The notes beneath the pieces were generated by a model. It searched no databases, was not told where the DNA came from, and was given only the letters and a program-made list of their open reading frames with translations. The position numbers and the translations under genes are program-made. Positions 1 through 8,316 of a stretch of 64,000 bases of DNA are shown here, in pieces (position 1 is the first letter of the stretch; every line of letters begins with the position of its first letter). Origin of the DNA: an uncultured Bacteroidia bacterium (GTDB lineage: Bacteria > Bacteroidota > Bacteroidia > Bacteroidales > UBA932). The stretch is from assembly GCA_902772985.1 (NCBI GenBank), contig CACYCP010000053.1:1-64000 (forward strand). The letters are read 5' to 3'.

Positions 1-72
1 AGGCCCCGTAAGTCGCTAGGTTACAGGACCCCGTTGGAATATTGCAAACAATTATTTAACTTTGACTTTTGA
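1..72 (+). mobile_element. C-terminal end of an IS30-type transposase (cut by window edge)
   Basis: The first 23 codons are open and end in TGA at 70-72. They encode RPRKSLGYRTPLEY followed by a short hydrophobic tail. An Arg-Pro-Arg-Lys-x-Leu-Gly-Tyr-x-Thr-Pro-x-Glu motif is characteristic of the extreme C terminus of IS30-family DDE transposases, just after the catalytic Glu region. The rest of the gene lies left of the window, so integrity cannot be judged. The right end of the element should lie within the next few tens of bases. Another DDE family with a similar tail cannot be excluded from 23 residues. Confidence 0.7.
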
Positions 73-112
73 AGTGTGTTGCACTTCTAAATTGAATTCA
101 CCACTTCAAAAG
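66..112. repeat. inverted repeat with three CACTTC/GAAGTG copies after the transposase
   Basis: CTTTTGAAGTG at 66-76 is exactly complementary to CACTTCAAAAG at 102-112. Inside it GAAGTG (71-76) and CACTTC (82-87) form a second, shorter hairpin with loop TGTTG. The two structures are mutually exclusive. The left arm overlaps the transposase stop codon. This may be the terminal inverted repeat region of the insertion sequence or a regulatory dyad for the gene starting at 141. Confidence 0.55.
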
Positions 113-140
113 CATATCCGAAAGAAAATAGCATTTGCGT

Positions 141-2231
141 ATGAATAGAAAAGTGCTGATTTTAATCTCGTTTTTATGTCTGGGCTCCAGCCTGGCTTTC
201 TCCCAGTCAAAAACCTATGCTTTCAAGGCAGGATACAACATCACTTGCAGAGTAGAAAGGAAGGTCATAGTGGAAAATTCTGATTTTCTTATACTTGACA
301 CGAATGGCGATACGGTTGTCGCGGGGGTGGTTAAATCGGTTTCGCCGCTACTTGTCATCACGGGAGACCATTTCTTCTGGGAAGGAGAACAGAAAGTTAA
401 GGCAACGGGGGACTTTTCAATCATCAATTCCTCTGCCGGAACCTTCATCCTCAATGAGAAGAAGGGGGAGGCACTCAAGATACGCCCCCAAAATGTGGTT
501 TCAGCCTTTTTTGAAACGAAAACGAAAACCGTAAACTATTCCGATCCCGATGGGACTTCCATGCTGATGCGCACACAATGGCAACCATCTGACTCCGAAG
601 ATTATTACAAGAAAGAGTCGCTGACGGTACGGATCAAGAATACCTTGCTGTCCGAATATGGCTATACCGATACGGACGCGCTTCTGGAGCACACGCCCTC
701 AGGTTATGATTTCGTCTGGACGCATGGCCATCGCTTTATCGGTGATATACTGTGCAAACAGGACGAAAACGGTATATTTTACCATCTCGGTCTCGGCAAG
801 GACATTATGCCGAAAATAATCCAGACCTTGGAAATCAGCGAATCGCCCGGCTTCTACACCTATACGCGAGAGAGTGTCAACGATCCCGACGCCCCCATAA
901 CGAAAATGGTTATCGAAGTCCCTGAGTCAGTTATTCAAAGGAATGGTTACTGGAATACCGTCGCATTGATCAGCGGGGGAGAGAAAGGAACGTTTGTGTA
1001 TCGCAACGGAGAAGTCTTCGAAGGTAAATACAGCGCCCTTGTCCAAAATGGCGGCATCGCATCCCTTACCATCTGTCAGGGTACCTATCGGTGGCCATCC
1101 GGGGATGTCTTCACCGGAGACTATTCAGGACGTTTTGTCGGCGGCGTCCCCATCGACGGAGAACTGACCCTTTCGACTGGACAGGCGCCCTTGGATAAAT
1201 GGTGGGAGAAATATAAGATGTCTCAGGAAGCTTGGGACAACTTCAGTAAATTATCAACTCCTACGGAAAAATTCGCTTATGCCATGCAGGTTTTTGCCGT
1301 GGATATCATCAATGAAAAGATTAAAGAGATTAACAAGTATATAGAGAATGATGCATATGACAAAGCCCTAGCAATTCTGGATGAATATGAAGATATTGCA
1401 TCTACTACCGAAGTCGCGACAACTTGGGTCAAAACAAAGAAGGAATTGATAGATTATCGAATGGACAGGATTTTTAATCTGTTAGTTCAGGGGAAATTTG
1501 ACAGTGCACTCAAAATGAAGAAAGCAACGACTGTTCATAAAAGAAACTACAGAGGAGACCACGAGTATCGCGGGGACATGAGTTTTGGGGCATATTTTAG
1601 TCAGCATCATGGAAAGGCTGTTTACAAGTATCGATTAGACTCTGATGGTTTATCAAGGATTTATGATGGAAATTTTGAATATTCTGACGGCAGTTTATTC
1701 GTAAATGGGTTCTTTTCGAATGGTAAAAGAGATGGAGAGTGGATCGTAATAGATAAATCTGAAAGCAGTTACACGGTTTTATTGGCTGTTTATAATCAAG
1801 GAGTTCACGATGGTGCTATTAAATATGCGTATGTTAGCAATCAATACGGGTTGACTTATTATTATGAAAATGAATTGTCAAATGGGCGTTTTAGTGGGAC
1901 ATACCGCACAGGTGATAACAGGCATGAACTTACAGGATCTTTTAAAGATGGCTATCCCACCGGGGTTTGGAAAGATACATTCAAGAGGAACAATCCTCTT
2001 TTTTATAGATCTGACGTTTCCGATACTCACTATGCCGATTTTTCTATAAGTTCGACGAATCCTAAATTGTACGGCTTTAATGAAGGTACGGGGCAAAAAT
2101 ATGAGATAGATGCGTTAATTAATGAGTATACTAAAATGGACCACATGACATTTCTCCAGTTCGAAGATAATTTGCCAGGGCCGGAACATTCATATAATAA
2201 AATAAATCCAATTATAGTCCAAAAAAATTAG
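141..2231 (+). CDS. exported protein with MORN-like repeats, function unknown
   Basis: Start taken at ATG 141 rather than TTG 135, because it gives a clean signal peptide (MNRKVLILISFLCLGSSLAFSQ). The 696-residue protein has a beta-rich N-terminal half without a recognised domain. Around residue 275-340 it has MORN-like strands (GTFVYRNGEVFEGKY, GTYRWPSGDVFTGDY). A helical, TPR-like segment follows near 350-440, and a second set of MORN_2-type repeats ends the protein (YDGNFEYSDGSLFVNGFF, TGSFKDGYPTGVWKD). MORN repeats often form elongated beta structures involved in membrane or protein contacts. The signal peptide points to the cell envelope. GC content drops sharply in the second half: 33 of 60 bases are G or C at 661-720, but only 17 of 60 at 1621-1680. 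It lies directly behind an IS end, which suggests an accessory gene. Confidence 0.75.
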   Translation: MNRKVLILISFLCLGSSLAFSQSKTYAFKAGYNITCRVERKVIVENSDFLILDTNGDTVVAGVVKSVSPLLVITGDHFFWEGEQKVKATGDFSIINSSAGTFILNEKKGEALKIRPQNVVSAFFETKTKTVNYSDPDGTSMLMRTQWQPSDSEDYYKKESLTVRIKNTLLSEYGYTDTDALLEHTPSGYDFVWTHGHRFIGDILCKQDENGIFYHLGLGKDIMPKIIQTLEISESPGFYTYTRESVNDPDAPITKMVIEVPESVIQRNGYWNTVALISGGEKGTFVYRNGEVFEGKYSALVQNGGIASLTICQGTYRWPSGDVFTGDYSGRFVGGVPIDGELTLSTGQAPLDKWWEKYKMSQEAWDNFSKLSTPTEKFAYAMQVFAVDIINEKIKEINKYIENDAYDKALAILDEYEDIASTTEVATTWVKTKKELIDYRMDRIFNLLVQGKFDSALKMKKATTVHKRNYRGDHEYRGDMSFGAYFSQHHGKAVYKYRLDSDGLSRIYDGNFEYSDGSLFVNGFFSNGKRDGEWIVIDKSESSYTVLLAVYNQGVHDGAIKYAYVSNQYGLTYYYENELSNGRFSGTYRTGDNRHELTGSFKDGYPTGVWKDTFKRNNPLFYRSDVSDTHYADFSISSTNPKLYGFNEGTGQKYEIDALINEYTKMDHMTFLQFEDNLPGPEHSYNKINPIIVQKN

Positions 2232-2255
2232 TAAAGGCGTATTGCCGGTGTTATA

Positions 2256-2263
2256 TACGTTTG
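2256..2263 (+). promoter_or_regulatory. -7 promoter element TACGTTTG
   Basis: Matches the Bacteroidetes primary-sigma -7 consensus TAnnTTTG and lies 25 nt before the ATG at 2289. A -33 element at the right distance is not obvious. Confidence 0.4.
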
Positions 2264-2288
2264 ACAACCTTCAAAATGACAACATCAT

Positions 2289-3800
2289 ATGGTAAAAATC
2301 GTCTTCATTTTTATTAAGCACTTATTTACGAGGTTGTTACCTCCGATACTCCTGGTCTTTTTGACGTATGCTTGCTCACCAGAGAAAAAAGCGGACCGCT
2401 TTATACGGCAGTTGAAGGACAAGATGCCTTCTGCCATAATCTTGGAAAAGAATTTCACTGCGACTGAGCCCTATGTCTGCTACACTCAAACCCAACCCGC
2501 ATTCAACGTATACAAGCATCTGCTCAATTCGCGGAAAGACGATGAGCAGCTTGTCCGGGAAGGGAAACTGATCTATCAGACAAGAGATAGCATACCCCGC
2601 TTCATCTATCTGTCTATCTCGAGCCAGCTAAAGGCTTTCCATGCAAGAAAAGGGGACAGCCTTCTGGTGGCTTCGCCAGTGATTAATGTAACGCAAGTCT
2701 TTAACGGACAGGATGACAGCACTGCCTGGTTCTCGTATGAAAGGCTGGGGCAGCTGTACCGCTTAAAGATAGCCAGCCTGGCTTCCAATGCCTGCCTCCC
2801 GGAAAATGCCAAGTTGTTCTCGAGCGACACACAGAGGGCACTTTACATGCTCGGAGATGACCTTCATGACTATATCATCGGCTCAGGCGCAGATATTATC
2901 AAGTTTACCGGCATCAAAAAGATTTATCCCGTCAAAACTTCGGAAGATACGCGTCTGGTGGATATGGAGGACAAGATATGCTACTGGAATATGACTACCA
3001 ATCACATAGACACGTTGCTGTTTAATCGGGGGATCGGCAATTACGGCGATGCTTTTCTCGCCGCCTTCGATCATCCATTCCGCAAAGTGTTTTATACGAA
3101 AAGTGAATCCAAGTACCTGATTGGTCTTGAAATCAACGCGACGGCCAACGAAAAAGAGATGTGCTTCTTCCTGTTTGACCCCCAGAGTTCTTCCTATTAC
3201 CCGGACTACCTCGGTTCTGAAACATCAGAGAATGGCATGTATTCTTACGAAAACGAAGGAAGGGCCGGTGTCATATCCCTAAGCGATGATTACAGCTATA
3301 CAGACTATGACTTCGATGGCAATCTCCTTCAAGAGAGGCCGACAGCGAGGGGATATATTGCTGAAAGAGAGATTCACTCATCAATGATTCTTGCCATTTC
3401 CGACCACAGCGTCTGCTATATCAATGGTTCCACAGTAGTATCCTTCAACGATTTGGAAGGCGATACGATAGAAATTAAATCTGGAACGATCTCCACTGTC
3501 AATGCAGGAGAGATCAAGGTATCCATCAGCATGGAGAACGTTTATCCTACATCGGACAGGAAAAGACTGGTGATAAAGGCTAGCAATCCAGGTTTATTCG
3601 AATCGGGTGAATACCTCATATCGTTCGACCCCGAAAACAGGGTCTTCCGGCAGATTGACTTCGGCACCTCCGTCTATCGGGACAGGAATCGCTTCCGTGT
3701 AAAGCACATCGACGATTCCATCACCTATTATGATCAGAACGGCAACCGGGCCAGTTCCAGGATCTTAGATGATATCAGTGACTGGCTGTTTGGATTCTGA
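2289..3800 (+). CDS. lipoprotein of unknown function
   Basis: This is a 503-residue protein with a type II signal peptide: a positively charged N terminus, a long hydrophobic stretch and the lipobox LTYAC at about residues 25-29, followed by SPEKK. The mature part is rich in beta-strand-like segments and aromatic residues, and could be a propeller like those of many Bacteroidales lipoproteins. I do not recognise a family, and no catalytic motif is visible. It follows the MORN-like gene by 57 bp in the same direction, with its own -7 element in the gap, so co-transcription is possible but not required. GC is somewhat below the housekeeping genes, in keeping with an accessory region. Confidence 0.7.
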   Translation: MVKIVFIFIKHLFTRLLPPILLVFLTYACSPEKKADRFIRQLKDKMPSAIILEKNFTATEPYVCYTQTQPAFNVYKHLLNSRKDDEQLVREGKLIYQTRDSIPRFIYLSISSQLKAFHARKGDSLLVASPVINVTQVFNGQDDSTAWFSYERLGQLYRLKIASLASNACLPENAKLFSSDTQRALYMLGDDLHDYIIGSGADIIKFTGIKKIYPVKTSEDTRLVDMEDKICYWNMTTNHIDTLLFNRGIGNYGDAFLAAFDHPFRKVFYTKSESKYLIGLEINATANEKEMCFFLFDPQSSSYYPDYLGSETSENGMYSYENEGRAGVISLSDDYSYTDYDFDGNLLQERPTARGYIAEREIHSSMILAISDHSVCYINGSTVVSFNDLEGDTIEIKSGTISTVNAGEIKVSISMENVYPTSDRKRLVIKASNPGLFESGEYLISFDPENRVFRQIDFGTSVYRDRNRFRVKHIDDSITYYDQNGNRASSRILDDISDWLFGF

Positions 3801-3891
3801 TGTATCTTCCCGATAAGGAGTCCGTTGAAATATGTCCGTAATTTGAAGTCAGGGGAAATACCGTATGGAGCAGAGTCGCTGAAGAAAAAAT

Positions 3892-3954
3892 AGCTACGAC
3901 CGTGATTACGATGATGAAATCGGAGTCACAGCCGGAGTCGGCATTAATTTCTAA
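3892..3954 (+). pseudogene. orphan C-terminal tail of a beta-barrel protein
   Basis: Twenty codons followed by TAA read SYDRDYDDEIGVTAGVGINF. Alternating hydrophobic residues with a terminal Phe are typical of the last strand of an outer-membrane barrel. There is no start and no longer open frame: an in-frame TGA occurs at 3880-3882. I read it as the remnant of a deleted gene. The final codons overlap the 3' end of the leftward methyltransferase gene by a few bases. The match could be fortuitous. Confidence 0.3.
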
Positions 3955-4682
3955 AGCGAACCTTGCCTCCGGAATTCGGCGACGGTGATGGCGGTGGCTA
4001 CGGCGGCGTTCAGGGATTCGGAGCCGGGGTCGTCGGCTGGATAGGGGGGAATGAAGAGGCGGTCGCTTACACAGGCGGCCGTGGCGGCGGAGATGCCGTT
4101 GGCTTCGTTGCCGATGACTATCACGGAAGGAGCCTCCAATCCAGTGGAGAGTTCTTTTAGGTACAGGTTTTCGCCATCCAGGAAAGTGCCGTAAACTATG
4201 CCGCTATTTGCCAGGACGCGAGTGCAGAAGGCGGGAATGTCAGTATAATGAAAGCGCACCCGGAAAATGGCGCCCATGCTTGCCTGGACCACTTTGGGGT
4301 TGAACACGTCAACCGTATCGGGGGAGGCGTAAACCGCATCGATGCCGAACCAGTCGGCAATTCTGAGGATGGTTCCAAGATTTCCCGGGTCACGGATGCC
4401 GTCCAGGGCCAGGAAAAGGCCTTTGGCGGGCAGATTGTCCTGGAACAGGTCATCGGGCCTACGAACAAGCGCAAGGGCAGGGGACGGGGAGGAAAGGCTG
4501 GATATGCGGGCCATCGCGGCCTCGCCGATTTCTTCTGTGCGGTACACGCTTTCCACTTCGAAAGAGGACGCAAGCGCCTCATTCACAAGTTTTTCTCCTT
4601 CCACAACAAAAAGGCCTTCGCTGTCGCGGAATTTCTTCTGGGACAGCGATTTAATGAACTTTATTCTGGCCGAGCTAATCAT
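3951..4682 (-). CDS. TrmH/SpoU-family RNA 2'-O-methyltransferase
   Basis: This 243-residue SPOUT enzyme transfers a methyl group from S-adenosylmethionine to a ribose 2'-OH in tRNA or rRNA. The N-terminal part (VVEGEKLVNEAL) is the SpoU substrate-binding domain. The knot motifs are clear: motif 1 RDPGNLGTILRIADWFG near residue 110, motif 2 VIGNEANGIS near 190, and motif 3 SESLNAAVATAI near 220. The ATG overlaps the TGA of the preceding decarboxylase gene by four bases (ATGA), so the two are probably translationally coupled. In many Bacteroidetes a methyltransferase of this type sits beside tamL, as here. The exact RNA target cannot be told from sequence. Confidence 0.88.
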   Translation of the reverse strand: MISSARIKFIKSLSQKKFRDSEGLFVVEGEKLVNEALASSFEVESVYRTEEIGEAAMARISSLSSPSPALALVRRPDDLFQDNLPAKGLFLALDGIRDPGNLGTILRIADWFGIDAVYASPDTVDVFNPKVVQASMGAIFRVRFHYTDIPAFCTRVLANSGIVYGTFLDGENLYLKELSTGLEAPSVIVIGNEANGISAATAACVSDRLFIPPYPADDPGSESLNAAVATAITVAEFRRQGSL

Positions 4683-6079
4683 TTATACCCCAGGATGTCC
4701 AGCATTTGGGACGATGTCTGCTCTTCGCGGAAGATGCTGGTTTTGAGGTTGCCTTCCTTGTCCCGGTCGATGAGGACGTGCCTGGGCGATGGCATGAGGC
4801 AGTGCTTGATGCCGCCGAAGCCGGAAAGGGCTTCCTGATAGGCTCCCGTGTGGAAAAAGCCTATGTACAGGTTTTCCCTGCGGTTGCGTATGGTGGGCAG
4901 GAAGATGGCGTTGGCGTGGAAATCGGCATTGTAAAAGTCCTGGCTGTCGCAGGTCAGGCCACCAAGGAACACCCGCTGGTATTCTTCATTCCATTTGTTG
5001 ATGGGCAGCAGTATGAACCTTTGGTTAAGGCCCCAGGTATCCGGGAGGCAGGTCATGAAACTGTTGTCTATCATATACCATTTCTCGCGGTCGTTCTGCT
5101 GCTTGATGTCCAGTATCTTGAAGATGGTGGCGCCGCTTTCTCCAACGGTGAAGGAACCGAATTCGGTGAAGATGTCAGGCTCCTCTACGCCCATTGCATT
5201 GCAGTTGACCTTAATCTGGTTTATGATTTCTTCCACCATGTATTCGTAGTCGAAATCCATTGCCAGGGAGGTCTTGTTGGGCAGTCCGCCGCCAATGTTC
5301 AGGCAGTCCAGTTCCGGGCAGATTGCCTTCAGTTCGCAATAAACCTTTACGCACTTGGAAAGTTCGTTCCAGTAATATGCTGTGTCGCGGATGCCGGTAT
5401 TGATGAAGAAATGCAGCATCTTCAGGTGGAAATTCGGGTATTTCGCCACGGTATCCTTGTAGAAGCGGACGATGTCGGAATAGCGGATTCCAAGGCGTGA
5501 GGTGTAGAAATCGAAGGTGGGTTCTTCTTCCGAGGCAATACGGATGCCCATCATTGTTTCTTCCTGGATAAGGTTTGCCAGGTCCTCGAATTCGTTCTTA
5601 TTGTCCAGCACCGGGATTATGTTCTTCCAGCCATCCTTGCGGAGTGCGGCGATGTTCTTGATGTACTGTGGACGCTTGAAGCCGTTGCAAATTACATACA
5701 GTTTCTCCTTATCCACCGAACCGTCCCTTTCCAGCGCCCTCACAAGGTCCAGGTCATAGGCCGATGAAGTCTCCAGATGGATGTCGTTCTTCAATGCCTC
5801 GTGCAGCACGAAGGCGAACTGGGAGCTTTTGGTGCAGTAACTGTAATGATACTCTCCCTGATAATCCGACTTTGCCATGGCCACCTTGAACAGGCGCTTC
5901 GCCCTTTGGATTTGGGAGGAAATCTTTGGCAGATAGGTGATTTTCAGAGGTGTGCCGAACTGCTCGATGATTTCCATAAGGTCGATATCGTTGAACAAAA
6001 GATTTCCGTCCACAACCAAAAATTCGTCCTGGGGGAAGTCAAAAGTCTGATCAATCAGGTCGATGTATTTGTTCTTCAT
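4679..6079 (-). CDS. fold-type III PLP decarboxylase, arginine decarboxylase-like
   Basis: This 466-residue enzyme of the alanine-racemase-fold decarboxylase group probably converts arginine to agmatine in polyamine synthesis. The PLP-lysine region is YSYCTKSSQF near residue 80. The phosphate loop is NIGGGLP near 260, followed by TEFGSFTVGESG. The interface motif that donates catalytic Cys and Asp is LTCDSQD near 375. It is shorter than the roughly 630-residue SpeA of enterobacteria, so substrate assignment rests on similarity to the Bacteroidetes form. Diaminopimelate or carboxynorspermidine decarboxylase activity is less likely because both have different motifs. It is transcribed with the methyltransferase gene downstream and diverges from tamL across a 57-bp gap. 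Confidence 0.75.
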   Translation of the reverse strand: MKNKYIDLIDQTFDFPQDEFLVVDGNLLFNDIDLMEIIEQFGTPLKITYLPKISSQIQRAKRLFKVAMAKSDYQGEYHYSYCTKSSQFAFVLHEALKNDIHLETSSAYDLDLVRALERDGSVDKEKLYVICNGFKRPQYIKNIAALRKDGWKNIIPVLDNKNEFEDLANLIQEETMMGIRIASEEEPTFDFYTSRLGIRYSDIVRFYKDTVAKYPNFHLKMLHFFINTGIRDTAYYWNELSKCVKVYCELKAICPELDCLNIGGGLPNKTSLAMDFDYEYMVEEIINQIKVNCNAMGVEEPDIFTEFGSFTVGESGATIFKILDIKQQNDREKWYMIDNSFMTCLPDTWGLNQRFILLPINKWNEEYQRVFLGGLTCDSQDFYNADFHANAIFLPTIRNRRENLYIGFFHTGAYQEALSGFGGIKHCLMPSPRHVLIDRDKEGNLKTSIFREEQTSSQMLDILGYK

Positions 6080-6096
6080 CCGTACTTAAGTTGAAA

Positions 6097-6131
6097 TTTG
6101 TGCAAAGATAGAGAAAAATGTGTTAATTTTG
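6097..6131 (+). promoter_or_regulatory. tamL promoter (TTTG ... TAATTTTG)
   Basis: A -33-like TTTG at 6097-6100 and a -7 element TAATTTTG at 6124-6131 are separated by 23 bp. Only five bases lie between the -7 element and the ATG at 6137, which implies a leaderless or nearly leaderless transcript. Confidence 0.55.
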
Positions 6132-6136
6132 TATGG

Positions 6137-8314
6137 ATGAAACTCAGGAAAAACATAATAATGTGGTTTGGTGTTCTTGCCGTGGCCGCCTGCAGCACGA
6201 CCAAGGCTATTCCGGAAGGGGAGTACCTGCTTCGTTCGGCCAAGGTAGTGCTTGACCGTAAGGAATTTCCAAGCTCTAACCTGAATTCATACATCAGCCA
6301 AAGGCCAAATTCCTACATTCTGGGCGTGAACCCGCTCCTGTATGTTTACAACTGGGGTGGGGTGAAGGATACCTGGGGGGGCAGATTCTTCCGTTCCATT
6401 GGCGTAGAACCCGTGGTTTTCGATCCCGTCGGAGTTGAAAAAAGCATATCCAATCTGGAGAATCACCTGAAATACATAGGCTTCTACGGCTCCAGCGTAA
6501 CCAGCAGCGTAAATTACAAGAAAAGAAAGGCTTACGTGACCTATTACGTCCATCTTGGAAAGCGCTACCAGATTAGTTCGGTGGATTACCAGATTCCCAG
6601 CTACGGCAGCTTCCGCCAGGATTTCGATGCGGACAGGCCCAACATTGGCATCAAGCCAGGAATGTTCCTTTCCGAGTCCGCGCTGGAGGCCGAGGCCGAG
6701 CGTTCATCGGCCTATATGAGGACGAAGGGATACTACGGTTTCAACAAGAGTTTTTATGCCTTCGAGGCCGATACCCTCTCTCACGACGGAAATGCCAAGG
6801 TAAAGGTGGAAATCAGGGATTACGCCCTTGGAGATGCGCCTTCATCGGCAGCGGAGCACAAGAAATTCACCCTGGGCGAAGTGAATATAAGCCACCCACA
6901 GAGGTTGAAAATACGCCGGAGCGTACTGGAAAACCTGAATACCCTGCGTCCCGGGATGCTTTACAACGAACAGGAGATTAACACCACCTACAACCGGCTT
7001 TCCAGCGTGAATATGCTGAGCGGCGTGAGCATCAACACCACTCCTGTGGCCGATGACAAGGTGAACTGCGACATTTCCCTCCGGAATTCCGGCCTCCAGG
7101 CTTTCAAGGCCCAGCTGGAGGCATCTGTGAACTCGACCGGCCTTATGGGCATATCACCCCAGCTGAACTATTCCCACAAAAACATTTTCCACGGCGGTGA
7201 GGTGCTGAACCTGGGCTTGAAGGGTAATTTCCAGTTCAAGCCTGGCGACAATGCCTATTCCACCGAGGTAAGTGTCACCGGGACAATTCGTTTCCCAATG
7301 TTCCTGGGCATCCCCTCGCGCGTTTTCAAGGGGCCGAATGTCCCCAGGACCGACCTTAACCTCGCTTTCCATTATCAGGACCGCCCGGAGTACAAGCGCA
7401 CCGTAATATCCACTGCCCTTACTTATAACGGGAGAATCGGCAAGAGCATTTTCTATCAGCTGACTCCCGTCAGGGCCAATATTACACGCATTTTCAATAT
7501 CGACGAGGACTTCTGGGACAAGATAGTGGAGAATCTGTACATGGTTGCCGCCTACAACAACAATTTCGACCTTGGAGTGAGCGGGATGCTGTATTACACC
7601 ACAGATTCCTCTCCTATTCCAATGAGTTCGTACCACTACGCACGACTGAATTTGGACGTTTCCGGTAATCTTTTGAGCGCTTTCAACAAACTTATGCCCA
7701 CAGACGAGTCCGGGTCTCATCTTATCTGGAATATCCCTTATGCCCGCTATGTGAGGGTTGAACTGAATCTGGGCAAGACCTTCCGTTTCGGGCGGAATGA
7801 GCGCCAGGCCCTGGCTCTCAGGCTTCTAGGAGGCGTGGGTTATTCCTATGGAAATTCCTACTCCATGCCGCTTGAAAGGATGTTCACGGCCGGTGGTTCG
7901 GCATCCATGCGCGGCTGGCAGGCCAGGACCCTGGGCCCGGGAAATGATACTCTCTATGCCGAACTTTTCTCCATCCCCAGCCAGGTTGGCGACATGAAGC
8001 TGGAGGCGAACATAGAATACCGTTTCCCTTTGTTCTGGAAGTTGGAGGGAGCCGCTTTCGTGGACGCCGGTAATATCTGGGATGTGACTAGTTCCAGCGA
8101 AGAGTCACTTTTTTCCTTCAAGAACCTTCCCCAGAGCACCGGCCTTGACTGGGGCCTTGGAATAAGGCTGAACCTGAGTTACATACTGGTAAGGCTTGAT
8201 GCTGGTGTAAGGCTTCACGATCCGGGACGTGCGGCGGGTGACCGCTGGGTTCCGGTGAACCAGTGGTTCAAAGGTAACACGGCCATCCATTTCGGTGTGG
8301 GTTACCCGTTCTAG
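6137..8314 (+). CDS. tamL: TamL, TamA/BamA-family outer-membrane assembly lipoprotein
   Basis: This 725-residue member of the Omp85 superfamily helps to insert proteins or move lipids at the outer membrane, usually with the periplasm-spanning TamB. Start taken at ATG 6137, which places the lipobox AVAAC at residues 14-18; TTG 6098 would bury it. The lipid anchor distinguishes TamL from proteobacterial TamA. POTRA-like segments fill about residues 20-300, for example GKRYQISSVDYQIPS and FTLGEVNISHPQRLKIRRS. The C-terminal half is a 16-strand barrel with the family motif GGSASMRGW and a final aromatic strand (IHFGVGYPF). No tamB is seen in this window. Confidence 0.87.
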   Translation: MKLRKNIIMWFGVLAVAACSTTKAIPEGEYLLRSAKVVLDRKEFPSSNLNSYISQRPNSYILGVNPLLYVYNWGGVKDTWGGRFFRSIGVEPVVFDPVGVEKSISNLENHLKYIGFYGSSVTSSVNYKKRKAYVTYYVHLGKRYQISSVDYQIPSYGSFRQDFDADRPNIGIKPGMFLSESALEAEAERSSAYMRTKGYYGFNKSFYAFEADTLSHDGNAKVKVEIRDYALGDAPSSAAEHKKFTLGEVNISHPQRLKIRRSVLENLNTLRPGMLYNEQEINTTYNRLSSVNMLSGVSINTTPVADDKVNCDISLRNSGLQAFKAQLEASVNSTGLMGISPQLNYSHKNIFHGGEVLNLGLKGNFQFKPGDNAYSTEVSVTGTIRFPMFLGIPSRVFKGPNVPRTDLNLAFHYQDRPEYKRTVISTALTYNGRIGKSIFYQLTPVRANITRIFNIDEDFWDKIVENLYMVAAYNNNFDLGVSGMLYYTTDSSPIPMSSYHYARLNLDVSGNLLSAFNKLMPTDESGSHLIWNIPYARYVRVELNLGKTFRFGRNERQALALRLLGGVGYSYGNSYSMPLERMFTAGGSASMRGWQARTLGPGNDTLYAELFSIPSQVGDMKLEANIEYRFPLFWKLEGAAFVDAGNIWDVTSSSEESLFSFKNLPQSTGLDWGLGIRLNLSYILVRLDAGVRLHDPGRAAGDRWVPVNQWFKGNTAIHFGVGYPF

Positions 8315-8316
8315 AA

